Shown here one piece after another: positions 49,228 through 57,622 of a stretch of 64,000 bases of DNA. Below the pieces are notes generated by a model. It saw nothing but the letters and a program-made list of their open reading frames with translations, searched no databases and had not been told where the DNA came from. Every line of letters begins with the position of its first letter. Positions within the stretch are counted from its first letter, which is position 1. The translations under genes were made by a program, and so were the position numbers. The DNA is from Halorientalis persicus (GTDB lineage Archaea > Halobacteriota > Halobacteria > Halobacteriales > Haloarculaceae): positions 62,001 through 126,000 of the forward strand of contig NZ_FOCX01000005.1 in NCBI RefSeq assembly GCF_900110215.1, read 5' to 3'.

Positions 49228-49611
49228 TCAGTTCGCTGGTGTTGCCGTGTTTCCGCTCGACTCCGACGGCGTGTTCAGATAGAGATAGAGCAATACGAGG
49301 ATCAAGACGACTTGGACCGCCTTGTCGACGTAGTCGATCATCCCGTATTCTGACTTGGCCACGATCCAGAGGGGGAATTGCACGGCAGTATACGGAACCC
49401 CGATCAGGTAGAGCAGCCGCCGCCGGTAGTCGAGGAGAAAGAGTACAAGTGCACCGGCGTAGCCGACACCAGCGAGTGCAACGGGAATCCGCCCCTCGAC
49501 GATACCAGCATAGACGTGGAGGACGCCAGTGACGACGACTAACGCAACTGCTAGCCACTGGACCTGAGTGAGCGAACCGATCCGACCTCCCGAGCTATTT
49601 TGTCCATTCAT
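49228..49611 (-). CDS. DUF7475-like four-helix membrane protein
   Basis: 127 residues. Helices at WLAVALVVVTGVLHVYAGI, PVALAGVGYAGALVLFLL, LLYLIGVPYTAVQFPLWIV and AVQVVLILVLLYLYL. The DYRRRLLYLIGVPYT block resembles what I recall of haloarchaeal DUF7475 proteins. Function unknown. It is convergent with nikR. ATG 49611 follows a GTG at 49614. Confidence 0.75.
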   Translation of the reverse strand: MNGQNSSGGRIGSLTQVQWLAVALVVVTGVLHVYAGIVEGRIPVALAGVGYAGALVLFLLDYRRRLLYLIGVPYTAVQFPLWIVAKSEYGMIDYVDKAVQVVLILVLLYLYLNTPSESSGNTATPAN

Positions 49612-49614
49612 CAC

Positions 49615-50027
49615 AATACTATTTCGTTAGCGCTTTTAGATAAGGACTGTTATTATCCAGCTCCAGATTCCATCATACGACGCAATTCAACTCGCGAGCG
49701 AGTAGTGGGCAGTTCGGTCAGAGTTTCGACGTGAAAAAATACAGCTCTAATGCTGACCACATCCTCTGTATGCAGCACCTGTTATCTGATAGCTATTGAT
49801 GGGATCGTTCTGAACTGCTGAATAGACAGCGCGTGTCTTGCACTCACCGCTCTCTGATTACAGTGAATCGAATCGGTCTGTACAGAAGTGCTACTTTTTT
49901 TGCTTCGAATCCATCAGGCGCTAATTGATAGCTCCACGATAGATTGGTTCGGTATGCGAGATAGAAGGCACGTATTTGAGACAAGGTCTCAGATGGGTGC
50001 TGTCCAAACAACCACTAAACAGCACCC
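49615..50027. other. AT-rich noncoding stretch with repeat-like motifs
   Basis: 413 bases with no gene. The motif CTGCTGAATAGACAGCGCGT at 49815-49834 resembles the end of the 132-base repeats. A 6-base dyad TGAGAC-N3-GTCTCA lies at 49977-49991. At 49995-50027 is GGGTGCTGT-N15-ACAGCACCC, a 9-base stem directly after the stop of the DUF5684-like gene, so probably its terminator. Confidence 0.55.
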
Positions 50028-50429
50028 CTAACTGTGCTGTGTGGTGTCTTGATACTGGTAGCTACCGAACCCGAGAACCGGGTAGAAAATGAACGAGAGA
50101 AACATAAGTCCGAGGCCGAACAGGACCCCCCTATTGAACTTCTCAGCGATGTTGATGCTGATTTTGGCCAAGGCGAAGAAGTTGATTACGGGAACGAAAA
50201 ACAGGAGAAACCACCACCATGCGTTTCCGCTTATTCTGTTCAGTACGTATAGGTTGTATATCGGGATGATTCCAGCCCATCCCGGTTCACCGGCCTTCTC
50301 AAACGTTTTCCAGAACCCGGCGAAAATCACGATAGTGACGGCCAACACAGCGAGCGGTTCGATGTTGGCGTTACCATTGGTCTGCAACGGAACAATCGCG
50401 TTCATCACTGATAGCATCGATTGGAACAT
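50028..50429 (-). CDS. DUF5684-like membrane protein
   Basis: 133 residues with about four helices. Family blocks: FWKTFEKAGEPGWAGIIPIYN, ISGNAWWWFLLFFVPVINFFALAKISINIAEKF (split here by helices) and FYPVLGFGSYQYQD. The same pattern is widespread in bacteria and archaea next to signal-peptidase-like genes, but none is here. Function unknown. ATG 50429 is taken; M5 and M9 are alternatives. Confidence 0.8.
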   Translation of the reverse strand: MFQSMLSVMNAIVPLQTNGNANIEPLAVLAVTIVIFAGFWKTFEKAGEPGWAGIIPIYNLYVLNRISGNAWWWFLLFFVPVINFFALAKISINIAEKFNRGVLFGLGLMFLSFIFYPVLGFGSYQYQDTTQHS

Positions 50430-50529
50430 TCAGCCCCGGTATTGAAGAGGTCAGGCCGCTGTTTCCGAGGGAGAAACCCTACGAGTGTGTCTATACCAGT
50501 GTAGAAAGAGAGACCGACTGTGTGTCCCA

Positions 50530-50805
50530 ATGGCCCTCCAACAGCATAGGTTAGTAGTGTTGACACTCCCGATGGTCGTTCTTGCAGGGTGTTCCGGCGC
50601 TCCAACTCAGTACTCACAAGATGCCTCGGGACCGACGCGGGGCAGTACCGTGTCCAGGCAACCATGGTAAATGGCACTGGTACGTTTAATCGCACGTTCC
50701 AGATCTCTCCCTCACAGAGCGATGAAGTGGGCGACGACCTCCAACTTGTGGCCTCCTCCGATGGGTTCGACTCCGCCGTTGACCCGGAAGGAGCAATTAG
50801 TGATG
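50530..50805 (+). pseudogene. Frameshifted lipoprotein remnant
   Basis: ATG 50530 opens a signal peptide with a lipobox (LVVLTLPMVVLAGCSGAP) but stops after 46 residues. In another frame the sequence continues as GQYRVQATMVNGTGTFNRTF and DDLQLVASSDGFDSAVDPEG, which reads like the mature part of a lipoprotein with an N-glycosylation sequon. One indel between about 50600 and 50645 would join them. The 3' end runs into the surface-protein gene on the other strand, so it is also truncated. Confidence 0.6.
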
Positions 50806-50862
50806 CGACACCTACCCGTGCTCCTGAAGATCACCCTGAGGGACCCATCTGGACGAGGGTGT

Positions 50863-52146
50863 TCACGACCCACGTCGCACCAGACAGACCGTACCAAAAA
50901 GCCCCAGAACTGTCAGTAGCACCCCGAATCCGGGACCAGAACCTGAACTCGTGACAGTCGCTCCGGTCCGGGGGTCACCTGTCGTCTGTGGGGTACCTTC
51001 GGTCTCTACAGCTACCGGTGGTCTGTCTCGATCAGTCGTCTCCGTACTCGACGGGGGTGACGCGGTGCGTGACTGGCTGTCGGCTCGTTCCGTCGTCGGA
51101 GCCACGGTGGCGATCGGTGACACCGTTTCACCGGTCTCTGGCGTCGCCGTGTCATCGGTGACCCCGGTCTCGGGAGCGTTCGTTTTCGAGTCTGTCTCGG
51201 TGACCGTGACGACCACGGTGTCGGTATCAGTGTTGAAGCTTCCGTCGGTCACCGACAGTTCGACTGTGTACTCGCCGGGGCCGTCGAAGGTCCACGAGAC
51301 GGTCTCACCAGTCCTGTAGCCGAATTCCCCGGCCAGAGACCACTGGTAGTGATCGATCTCCTCGTCGTCCGAGGAGCCACTGCCGTCGAGGGTAACGGGT
51401 TCACCGACGGTTACGGTTCTGTTCGGGCCGGCGTCGGCCGTCGGGGGTGTGGTGTCGGCGTCTCGGCCGCCCCCACTCGGGCGAGTCGCGGGGTCCTCGA
51501 GATCGACCGCGTGGCTCCCACTTGGCAGTCCGGTGACCGCGACGGCACCGCTCGCGTCGACGGTGGCGGTGGTCAGTGTGGCTCCCGAATCGGTGTCGAT
51601 GGCTTCGACAGTCGCTCCCTCGGGGAGCCCCGTTTCCTGTATCGTCAGGCCGACCGTGCTCCCGGCCTCGTACGTGAGGTCGACGCCCTCGTTCGTGGCG
51701 TCGAAGTCCACGCTCGCGAAATCGAGCGCGGTCGAGTCGCGCTGGAGCACGACCGGCTGTTTGTCGGCGGGATCGACGGTGATGTCGGTGCTGGCGTCGA
51801 TAGCCGTGAGGTTCGTGTAGTCACCAGTGCGCTGGTCGACGGTGACTCCGGTGTCACTCGCTGCCGACAGCGTCAGGTCCACGAGATCCAGCGTCTCGCC
51901 GTCGTCGAACGGATTGTCGGCGACGTCCGCACCCGTCGTGTCGGTCACCGTCAGCCCGGAATCCGTCTCGTATACCACATCGCCGGTGATCACCGCGTCG
52001 TTGCCCGCCGCGGCCGCACTTCCGGTTGCGGATGCAGGCAGGACCGCGACCACCAGCAACAGTGTAACTGCCAGTGCGGCGAGTTTCGGCACGACGGACT
52101 CTGTTGGTCGCTGCGCTCGCCCGGTCGCCGTGTCGTTTTCAGTCAT
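50863..52146 (-). CDS. PKD-domain surface protein with PGF-CTERM anchor
   Basis: 427 residues. A signal peptide is at about residues 20-46 (LAALAVTLLLVVAVLPASATGSA). Beta-rich repeats fill the N half, followed by a PKD domain at about 240-330 (ADAGPNRTVTVGEPVTLDGSGSSDD; GPGEYTVELSVTD). A Thr/Ser-rich stalk leads to a C-terminal SGSGPGFGVLLTVLGLFG and basic tail, the archaeosortase A sorting signal, so it should be lipid-anchored and glycosylated on the cell surface. Its start overlaps the coiled-coil gene by 8 bases, which places it in the S74 fibre operon. Confidence 0.9.
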   Translation of the reverse strand: MTENDTATGRAQRPTESVVPKLAALAVTLLLVVAVLPASATGSAAAAGNDAVITGDVVYETDSGLTVTDTTGADVADNPFDDGETLDLVDLTLSAASDTGVTVDQRTGDYTNLTAIDASTDITVDPADKQPVVLQRDSTALDFASVDFDATNEGVDLTYEAGSTVGLTIQETGLPEGATVEAIDTDSGATLTTATVDASGAVAVTGLPSGSHAVDLEDPATRPSGGGRDADTTPPTADAGPNRTVTVGEPVTLDGSGSSDDEEIDHYQWSLAGEFGYRTGETVSWTFDGPGEYTVELSVTDGSFNTDTDTVVVTVTETDSKTNAPETGVTDDTATPETGETVSPIATVAPTTERADSQSRTASPPSSTETTDRDRPPVAVETEGTPQTTGDPRTGATVTSSGSGPGFGVLLTVLGLFGTVCLVRRGS

Positions 52147-52372
52147 CGGCCACTCCTTGCTGGTCTGCCCCATCAACGCCGTGCTGAGCCTCGATACGGT
52201 CGAGTCGCGATTCTAGCTCGGCGCTGCGCTCGCGTAGTCGGCCGTTCTCCCCGCGGCGCGGCTCGGTTTCTGCTTCGAGTTCCACACGGCGTTCGCGCCG
52301 TTTCTCGATGGCCTCTCGCTGTCGTTCGACCAGCGATTCGAGTCGGTCGAGTCTGTCGTCGATGTCACTCAT
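52139..52372 (-). CDS. Small coiled-coil protein
   Basis: 77 residues, nearly all charged heptads (MSDIDDRLDRLESLVERQRE and on). No membrane segment. Its first 40 bases are identical to the (out-of-frame) start of the S74 fibre gene, so its N-terminus is a copy of that coiled coil. It lies between the fibre and the PKD surface protein genes. It may pair with the fibre's cytoplasmic coil before export. ATG 52372. Confidence 0.78.
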   Translation of the reverse strand: MSDIDDRLDRLESLVERQREAIEKRRERRVELEAETEPRRGENGRLRERSAELESRLDRIEAQHGVDGADQQGVADD

Positions 52373-52458
52373 CGTGACCTCCCCCATTCAGATCCGAACG
52401 GGTCGTCCCGACGACCCCCTGTCTTTCCACGGTCGCTGAGTACTCCGCAGCCATCGGT

Positions 52459-53556
52459 TCACTCCTCCCTCGTGTTCAGTCGGCTTTCGAGTTCCTCGAC
52501 CCGGTCTCGAAGCCGTTCCTGTTCCTCGGCGAGTTCCTGAATAGCATCGACGGTGACGGGTATCACGCCTGTGTAGTTGACCCCATAATACCCATCCGAG
52601 TCCGCAGGTTCGTTGACGGCCTCGGGGATGCCGTCTTCGAGTTCCTGCGCGATGAATCCGAGTTTCGTCTCTGGATCGTCCCGGTCTTTGAGCTCGTAAC
52701 TGACCGGTCGAATACTCTGTAACCGATCGAGCCCTCCGTCGATCGCTCGTACGTTCTCTTTCAACCGTCCGTCGGATTCTTCATTCAGGCCGCCACTCTG
52801 GTAATAAATATTCTCCCAAGCGTTCATACTATCCAGGTCCGACGGGGAACCCAGCGCAGAACTGGTTCCGGTCGGAACGATGTCGCCCCCGGAGAAAATT
52901 CCGGATCCGACCTCAAGGTTGGTGTTTTCCAGCACCCACTGTTCTGTATTACTACCGAAGTCCGAGGTGTTGATCTGTTCAATATCGACAGCGCCACTCG
53001 CGATTTTACCGGATCCGACGGCACCACTCGCTATCGTCGCGGTTCCGACAGCACCGCTCGCCAACTCATCAGTATCGACAGCACTGCTCGCCAACTCATC
53101 AGTATCGACAGCACCGCTCGCGATCTCGCCAGAACCAACGGCATCACTCGCGAGTTGTCCCGTATCGATTCCCCCGTCCTCGACGGCCAACGTTTCTGCA
53201 TCGATTCCGATACCCGTTCCTCGAAGGTCGGTCAGGGCCGCGCCCCCGGTGAGACCACCGTTCACCTCCTCGGTGAACAACGCCCGAATCGGTCGGTTCT
53301 GCGTTCCGACCTGCCCCGTGGGATTCGATGCCGAGGCCGTACTTGCTCCCAGTCCCAGCAGCGCCAGCAGTCCGCCGGCCGTCAGCGCTGACCGACGGCT
53401 GACCGGCAGGTCCTCACGAGCCCCAGTCTCGTCGCCGGTCGCCAGTGCATCGAGACGGTCACGCTGGGCCTCGATGAGCTCACGTTGCTCTTCGATCGTC
53501 CGCTGCTGTTTTTTCGAGTTGCGATTCGAGTCGGTCGAGTCTGTCGTCGATGTCAC
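52459..53556 (-). CDS. Tat-exported fibre-like protein with peptidase S74 chaperone domain (apparent frameshift at start)
   Basis: 365 residues in the frame from GTG 53556. An N-terminal coiled coil (residues 10-45) is followed by a Tat signal (SRRSALTAGGLLALLGLG, about 53-76). Ten-residue repeats (GAVDTDELAS, SAVDTDELAS, GAVGSGKIAS) fill about residues 140-200, as in phage tail fibres. An S74 intramolecular chaperone domain runs from S261 to the end: SDGRLKENV, IRPVSYELK, LGFIAQELE. It should trimerise and then cleave itself before S261. The more natural start is ATG 53560 (MSDIDDRLDRLES), which an A6 tract puts out of frame. Confidence 0.85.
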   Translation of the reverse strand: MTSTTDSTDSNRNSKKQQRTIEEQRELIEAQRDRLDALATGDETGAREDLPVSRRSALTAGGLLALLGLGASTASASNPTGQVGTQNRPIRALFTEEVNGGLTGGAALTDLRGTGIGIDAETLAVEDGGIDTGQLASDAVGSGEIASGAVDTDELASSAVDTDELASGAVGTATIASGAVGSGKIASGAVDIEQINTSDFGSNTEQWVLENTNLEVGSGIFSGGDIVPTGTSSALGSPSDLDSMNAWENIYYQSGGLNEESDGRLKENVRAIDGGLDRLQSIRPVSYELKDRDDPETKLGFIAQELEDGIPEAVNEPADSDGYYGVNYTGVIPVTVDAIQELAEEQERLRDRVEELESRLNTREE

Positions 53557-53560
53557 TCAT

Positions 53561-53952
53561 GCTGAGATCCTCCGTCTGGAGTGGAACCAGTTGCTTCCCG
53601 AGAACCTGCTGCCACGTTCTCCCACCGGCGCCGGGCGGTCGACCCCGTCAGACCGACTTTCTCCCCTCTCATATCCACACGACTGATTGGTCAGGGATCG
53701 AACGTCGGCCGTTCCAGCGGCGCCAGTTCAACAGAGTCGCGGAACCGACTAATTGCGACTCTGCCAGCGCGACTCCGAGTCCGTCTCGAAACGTCCCGGA
53801 CAGCCACCGCTGGATCCCCCTTTGCCAGGTTCCGGCAAACACTCGCGTTCACTCTCGCCTGCTACGTCCTTCTCGGAGGAGGGACAAGGACTCTATCCCT
53901 ACACTAGTAGGGACTCGACCGCCGCGTCCGTCCGGCCCGCAGTGGAACTTCG
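53561..53952. other. Noncoding region upstream of the fibre operon
   Basis: 392 bases with no supported gene. It contains a hairpin TCCCTAC-ACTA-GTAGGGA at 53896-53913 close to the 3' end of the PAS/Bat gene, likely a terminator for it. No clear TATA box at the standard distance from the fibre ATG at 53560 is seen. Confidence 0.5.
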
Positions 53953-55362
53953 CTACTCCCCGTCGAACAGTTCCGAAAGGAGATTGCGCTGGGCAGCCCT
54001 GAGTATCTCGTCGTAGGTCGGTCGGGCGATGTCGAGCGTCTCGGCGACCGCGGTCGCGTCGTTAGGTCGCGGTTTCTCGAAGTATCCCGAGCGAAAGGCG
54101 ACTTCGAGTACCTCCCGCTGGCGGTCCGTCAGCCTCCCGAGCGGCTCGCTGTCGTCGTCGGTGTCAGCCGCTGCTGTCGTGAAATCGGCGATCCCAACGT
54201 CGTCGAATCGCTGTGCGAGAGCATCGAGAACCGGATCGAAGGCCTCTCCGTCGGGAAATCGGACTACCACCGTCGAACTCGTCGACTCGATGTGTGCTTG
54301 CCTGATCGTCCCGCCGTGGCTCGTGACGACGTTGCAGGGTATCGGCTCCGTAACGACCGCCTGCACCCGCTCATCACCAGCGCGACGCACCTGTTCGATC
54401 CCGGTCGTTTCGCTGGCTGCCGACGCGAACGCCGACGGCTTCTCCGGCGACAGATAGCACAGCGCCTCGTCGTCCCCGTGTGGGACGAGGGCCGTCATCG
54501 TCACGGGGCCACCGACTTCGTCGACGGCACGCGATAGCGGCGACGCTGCCGAGTCGACCGTAACGGTGAACTGAACCCAGCGTTCGGCTGCCAGCGCTCG
54601 CCGACGCTCGTCGTCTCCGATCGCGTGCCCGAGGAGCTCTGCGCATTCCTCGACTAGCTCCCGAACCCGTTCACAGTTATCGACGGACGCGGTCGCCCGT
54701 GCGTAGAGTGTCCCACGAGTGATGCCGTCGTACGAGACCGGGACTGAAAGCACCTCGACTTCAGAACTGTCATCACACTGTGGCGACCCGCTCGAACGTG
54801 CGAACGTTTCTGCACTGTCTTCGGGTGGTCCCAGAGTGACTTTCGCGGACGCGACGGCGTCAATGGCGGCCAACTCCTCACAGACGGTGGTTGCAAACTC
54901 CGAAATCGAGGTCGGACTGGCCAGTGCGTCCTGCAACGCAGTACGGATGTCCCGCTCGTCTATCAGGTCACGTATCTTCCGTTTCCTGTCGGTGATGTCC
55001 CGGACAGCCAGCAAGATTCCCCCGATCGACGGATTATCGAGGTAGTTTCGACCCTGGGCTTCCACCCATCGATAACTCCCATCGCTCGCGCGAACGCGGT
55101 ACGTGACGTCGGTCTCGACGCCGGGGTTTTCGAGCTTCGTCTCGAAGTCGTCCCGGACCTGCTCCGTGTCGGCCTGATGAACGTACTCGAAAGCGTCCGT
55201 CCCGAGCAACTCGCCGGGAGTGTACCCCAGCACCCGCTCGACGACCGGTGAGACGTAGTCGATAGTCCCCGACGCAGTGACGACCACCACGTAATCCGGA
55301 GCACAGTCCAGAATCCGTCGACACCGCCTTTCTCTACTGGATCTATGTCGCGGCGAACGCAT
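53953..55362 (-). CDS. PAS-GAF Bat-type HTH-10 transcription regulator
   Basis: 469 residues. A PAS domain is at about 15-125 (ILDCAPDYVVVVTASGTIDYVS; GYTPGELLG; RWVEAQGRNYLDNP). A GAF-like region is about 140-250, the Bat-associated domain about 260-400, and the HTH-10 at 410-465 (LTDRQREVLEVAFRSGYFEKPR; ARPTYDEILRAAQRNLL). Proteins of this layout resemble the bacterio-opsin activator Bat and respond to redox or oxygen. It lies directly upstream of the fibre operon region on the same strand. The target is unknown. Confidence 0.92.
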   Translation of the reverse strand: MRSPRHRSSRERRCRRILDCAPDYVVVVTASGTIDYVSPVVERVLGYTPGELLGTDAFEYVHQADTEQVRDDFETKLENPGVETDVTYRVRASDGSYRWVEAQGRNYLDNPSIGGILLAVRDITDRKRKIRDLIDERDIRTALQDALASPTSISEFATTVCEELAAIDAVASAKVTLGPPEDSAETFARSSGSPQCDDSSEVEVLSVPVSYDGITRGTLYARATASVDNCERVRELVEECAELLGHAIGDDERRRALAAERWVQFTVTVDSAASPLSRAVDEVGGPVTMTALVPHGDDEALCYLSPEKPSAFASAASETTGIEQVRRAGDERVQAVVTEPIPCNVVTSHGGTIRQAHIESTSSTVVVRFPDGEAFDPVLDALAQRFDDVGIADFTTAAADTDDDSEPLGRLTDRQREVLEVAFRSGYFEKPRPNDATAVAETLDIARPTYDEILRAAQRNLLSELFDGE

Positions 55363-55484
55363 TGAAACAGATCAACAGATGGTGATTCATATTATTTCGT
55401 TCTGTCGGACAGTTCGAGTCGACGAATCCACGCTCGATGTCGACCGCACCGATACGCCGCCAGCCGACGGGTCTTAATCTATAG

Positions 55485-55610
55485 ATCGACGAACTCGAAG
55501 CCGAAGACAGCGATCACCACGCCCGCTACCGGGCCGTCAGCGACGACGCCGCAGTGTGTGACTTCTGTGCCAGTGCCTTCGGCGGCGAGCGACCGGAGCA
55601 AACAGTGTGT
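55485..55610 (+). pseudogene. Fragment of a DsrE-like protein
   Basis: In the frame from 55485 the DNA reads IDELEAEDSDHHARYRAV and then CDFCASAFGGERPE, directly after a stop codon and with no start. The pattern (EL, HH, Y-x-AV, C-x2-CA-x-AFG) resembles the inner part of small haloarchaeal DsrE-like proteins. The 5' half is missing, and the 3' end runs into the histidine kinase gene on the other strand. Confidence 0.45.
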
Positions 55611-55647
55611 CCGTGGGTACGTCGAGTCGCAGTTGGCCCAGTGCCGG

Positions 55648-57414
55648 TCAGGTGGCCAGTCGACCGTCGACGCCGGTGATCTCGAACTGCGCACCGCCCG
55701 AGGACGCACGCTGTTCGGCCTCCGAGCCACCGCTCTCGGTGATCGTCACGTCCCAGCCGTGGGCGTCGACGATCTCCCGGACGATGGCCAGGCCGAGCCC
55801 GGTGCCGTCCTCGGCGTCGCTGTATCCGGGCTCGAAGACCTTCTCGCGCTCCCCCGGCGGGATGCCGGGGCCGTCGTCCTCGACGTAGAAGCCGTCGATA
55901 GCCGTCGAATCGGTCCCGTCGCCGTCGCTTCTCGACGCCGCTTCGAGCGGACCGACCGTGACAGTGGCCGTCTCGCCGCCGTGTTCCACCGAATTCCTGA
56001 AGAGGTTCTCGAAGACGTGGCGGAGGCGTTCCTCGTCGGCTTCGACGACCGCGTCGGCCGTGACAGAGAGCGTCGCGTCGGCCGTGTCGACGGTGGCCCA
56101 GCACCGCTCGGCGAGCGACGCGAGGTGAATCGGCTCCGTCTCGGTGACTGCCTCTCCCTCCCGGGCCAGCGTGAGCGTGTCTTCGATGATCTCCTCCATC
56201 CGCTCGTGGGCGTCTTCGATCTTGGGGAGATGGCTGTCGTCGTCACAGGTGTCGGCCAGCATATCGGTGTGTAACTCGGCGACGTTCAGCGGGTTCCGGA
56301 GGTCGTGGGAGACGATGCTGGCGAACCGATCGAGGCGCTCGTTCTCCCGTTCGAGTTGCTCGTACTGCTCTCGCTGGCGACGTTCCACGTCGAGGCGGTA
56401 CAGCGCATGGGCCACAGCGTCGCTCAGGTCTTCGAGCACCCTCTCTTCACGATCCGTGAACGCCTCTGGTCGGTCCGAGTAGACGTTGAGGACGCCGTAT
56501 CGAGTGGCCGCGAGGTGAATCGGGATGGCCGCACTCGATCGGAAGCCGTATTCCAGCGCCGGTTTCCGCCAGGGTTCGTACTCCGGATCGGTCCGGATGT
56601 ACTGGACCACCTGAATCTCTCCCGTCTCGACCGCGGTCGCCGTCGGTCCCTGCGCGAGGTCGTCGTCCGCCAACGAGATCTCGATCTCGTCGAGGTACGA
56701 CTCGCTGACGCCGGCCGCGGCGACGGGCCGGATCTCTTCGCCGTGATCGGTGCCGACCCACGCGAAGACGTACGGGTCCGAGGCCGCGAACTCGGTGCAG
56801 ATCGCGTCGAACAGTTCGTCGCGGCTCTCGGCCTCGACGACGCGCTGGTTGACACGCCGGATCGTGTCTACCACCTGCTCGCTGGTCCGGTGCTGTTCGA
56901 GCCATCGCTTGCGCTGCCCGTCGTAGTACCCGATCAGTAACCCGGCGGCGGCCCCACCCGACATCGAGTTGACGACCACGTGTGTCGCGTGGACGACGAT
57001 CGCCCCGTGCGCCCGTTCGTAGCCGACGAACAGCGCCGCCATCCCTCCCGTCACGACGACGCCGAACACGAGCCAGATCACCATCCGCGGCGCGTACTCG
57101 GCCGGAAGCCGGTCGACGTAGAGTAACCACCCCACGACCAGGATCGAGACCGAGAGACCGAACGGGAGCGCAACACCTGTCAGAATCCCGATCACAGGTT
57201 CACCACGCAGGTGCCAGACGTTGATCGAACCGAACACCAGCCCGGAGAAAAGAATCGCGAGCGACCAGACCGATCGCGGCGATCCGTCACCCCGGGTGGT
57301 CGATGGTACCGAAATAGTTCTCGGTACAAATGACCGGAGCGTGGTCAAAAAAGCAACCGATCCCTCGTCGCCGGTCGCCGGACCAGCGTCGAGGACGCGA
57401 TCGCAGGGACTCAC
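55648..57414 (-). CDS. Membrane histidine kinase with GAF domain
   Basis: 588 residues. Four N-terminal helices lie between residues 49 and 165. A GAF domain is about 175-350, the dimerisation helix has the phospho-His in FASIVSHDLRNPLNVAEL, and the HATPase domain has FENLFRNSVEHGG (N box), VEDDGPGIPPGEREKVFEPGY (G1) and GTGLGLAIVREIV (G2). It is an orphan kinase in this window; no response regulator is adjacent. The start is uncertain: the GTG at 57414 adds about 45 residues before the first helix, and an internal TTG start is possible. Confidence 0.9.
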   Translation of the reverse strand: MSPCDRVLDAGPATGDEGSVAFLTTLRSFVPRTISVPSTTRGDGSPRSVWSLAILFSGLVFGSINVWHLRGEPVIGILTGVALPFGLSVSILVVGWLLYVDRLPAEYAPRMVIWLVFGVVVTGGMAALFVGYERAHGAIVVHATHVVVNSMSGGAAAGLLIGYYDGQRKRWLEQHRTSEQVVDTIRRVNQRVVEAESRDELFDAICTEFAASDPYVFAWVGTDHGEEIRPVAAAGVSESYLDEIEISLADDDLAQGPTATAVETGEIQVVQYIRTDPEYEPWRKPALEYGFRSSAAIPIHLAATRYGVLNVYSDRPEAFTDREERVLEDLSDAVAHALYRLDVERRQREQYEQLERENERLDRFASIVSHDLRNPLNVAELHTDMLADTCDDDSHLPKIEDAHERMEEIIEDTLTLAREGEAVTETEPIHLASLAERCWATVDTADATLSVTADAVVEADEERLRHVFENLFRNSVEHGGETATVTVGPLEAASRSDGDGTDSTAIDGFYVEDDGPGIPPGEREKVFEPGYSDAEDGTGLGLAIVREIVDAHGWDVTITESGGSEAEQRASSGGAQFEITGVDGRLAT

Positions 57415-57622
57415 AGCGCCTATCGAAAATGTTGCCGCATTCTGAGTCGCCGCCGAACCGGGGAGTTCACGTCTCGAAGAGGTCCAGCGCGGCCAGCGGT
57501 GCCGTTTCGGCCGCGACGGCGGCTCTCGGATCGGTACCCGTTCTTACTGGCAAGTGCAGGTCCAAGAGGGTGTGTCGATTAGGGCGGACAACCGACGAGT
57601 CGGTCTCGCTCGTCAGTCTTCC

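Noticed and set aside
53581-53907. 108-codon plus frame before the fibre operon
   Set aside because: Irregular composition, no motif and no promoter; treated as noncoding.
55479-55730. 83-codon minus frame after the histidine kinase
   Set aside because: It overlaps the kinase 3' end in another frame and lacks protein character; the plus-strand DsrE-like reading is better.
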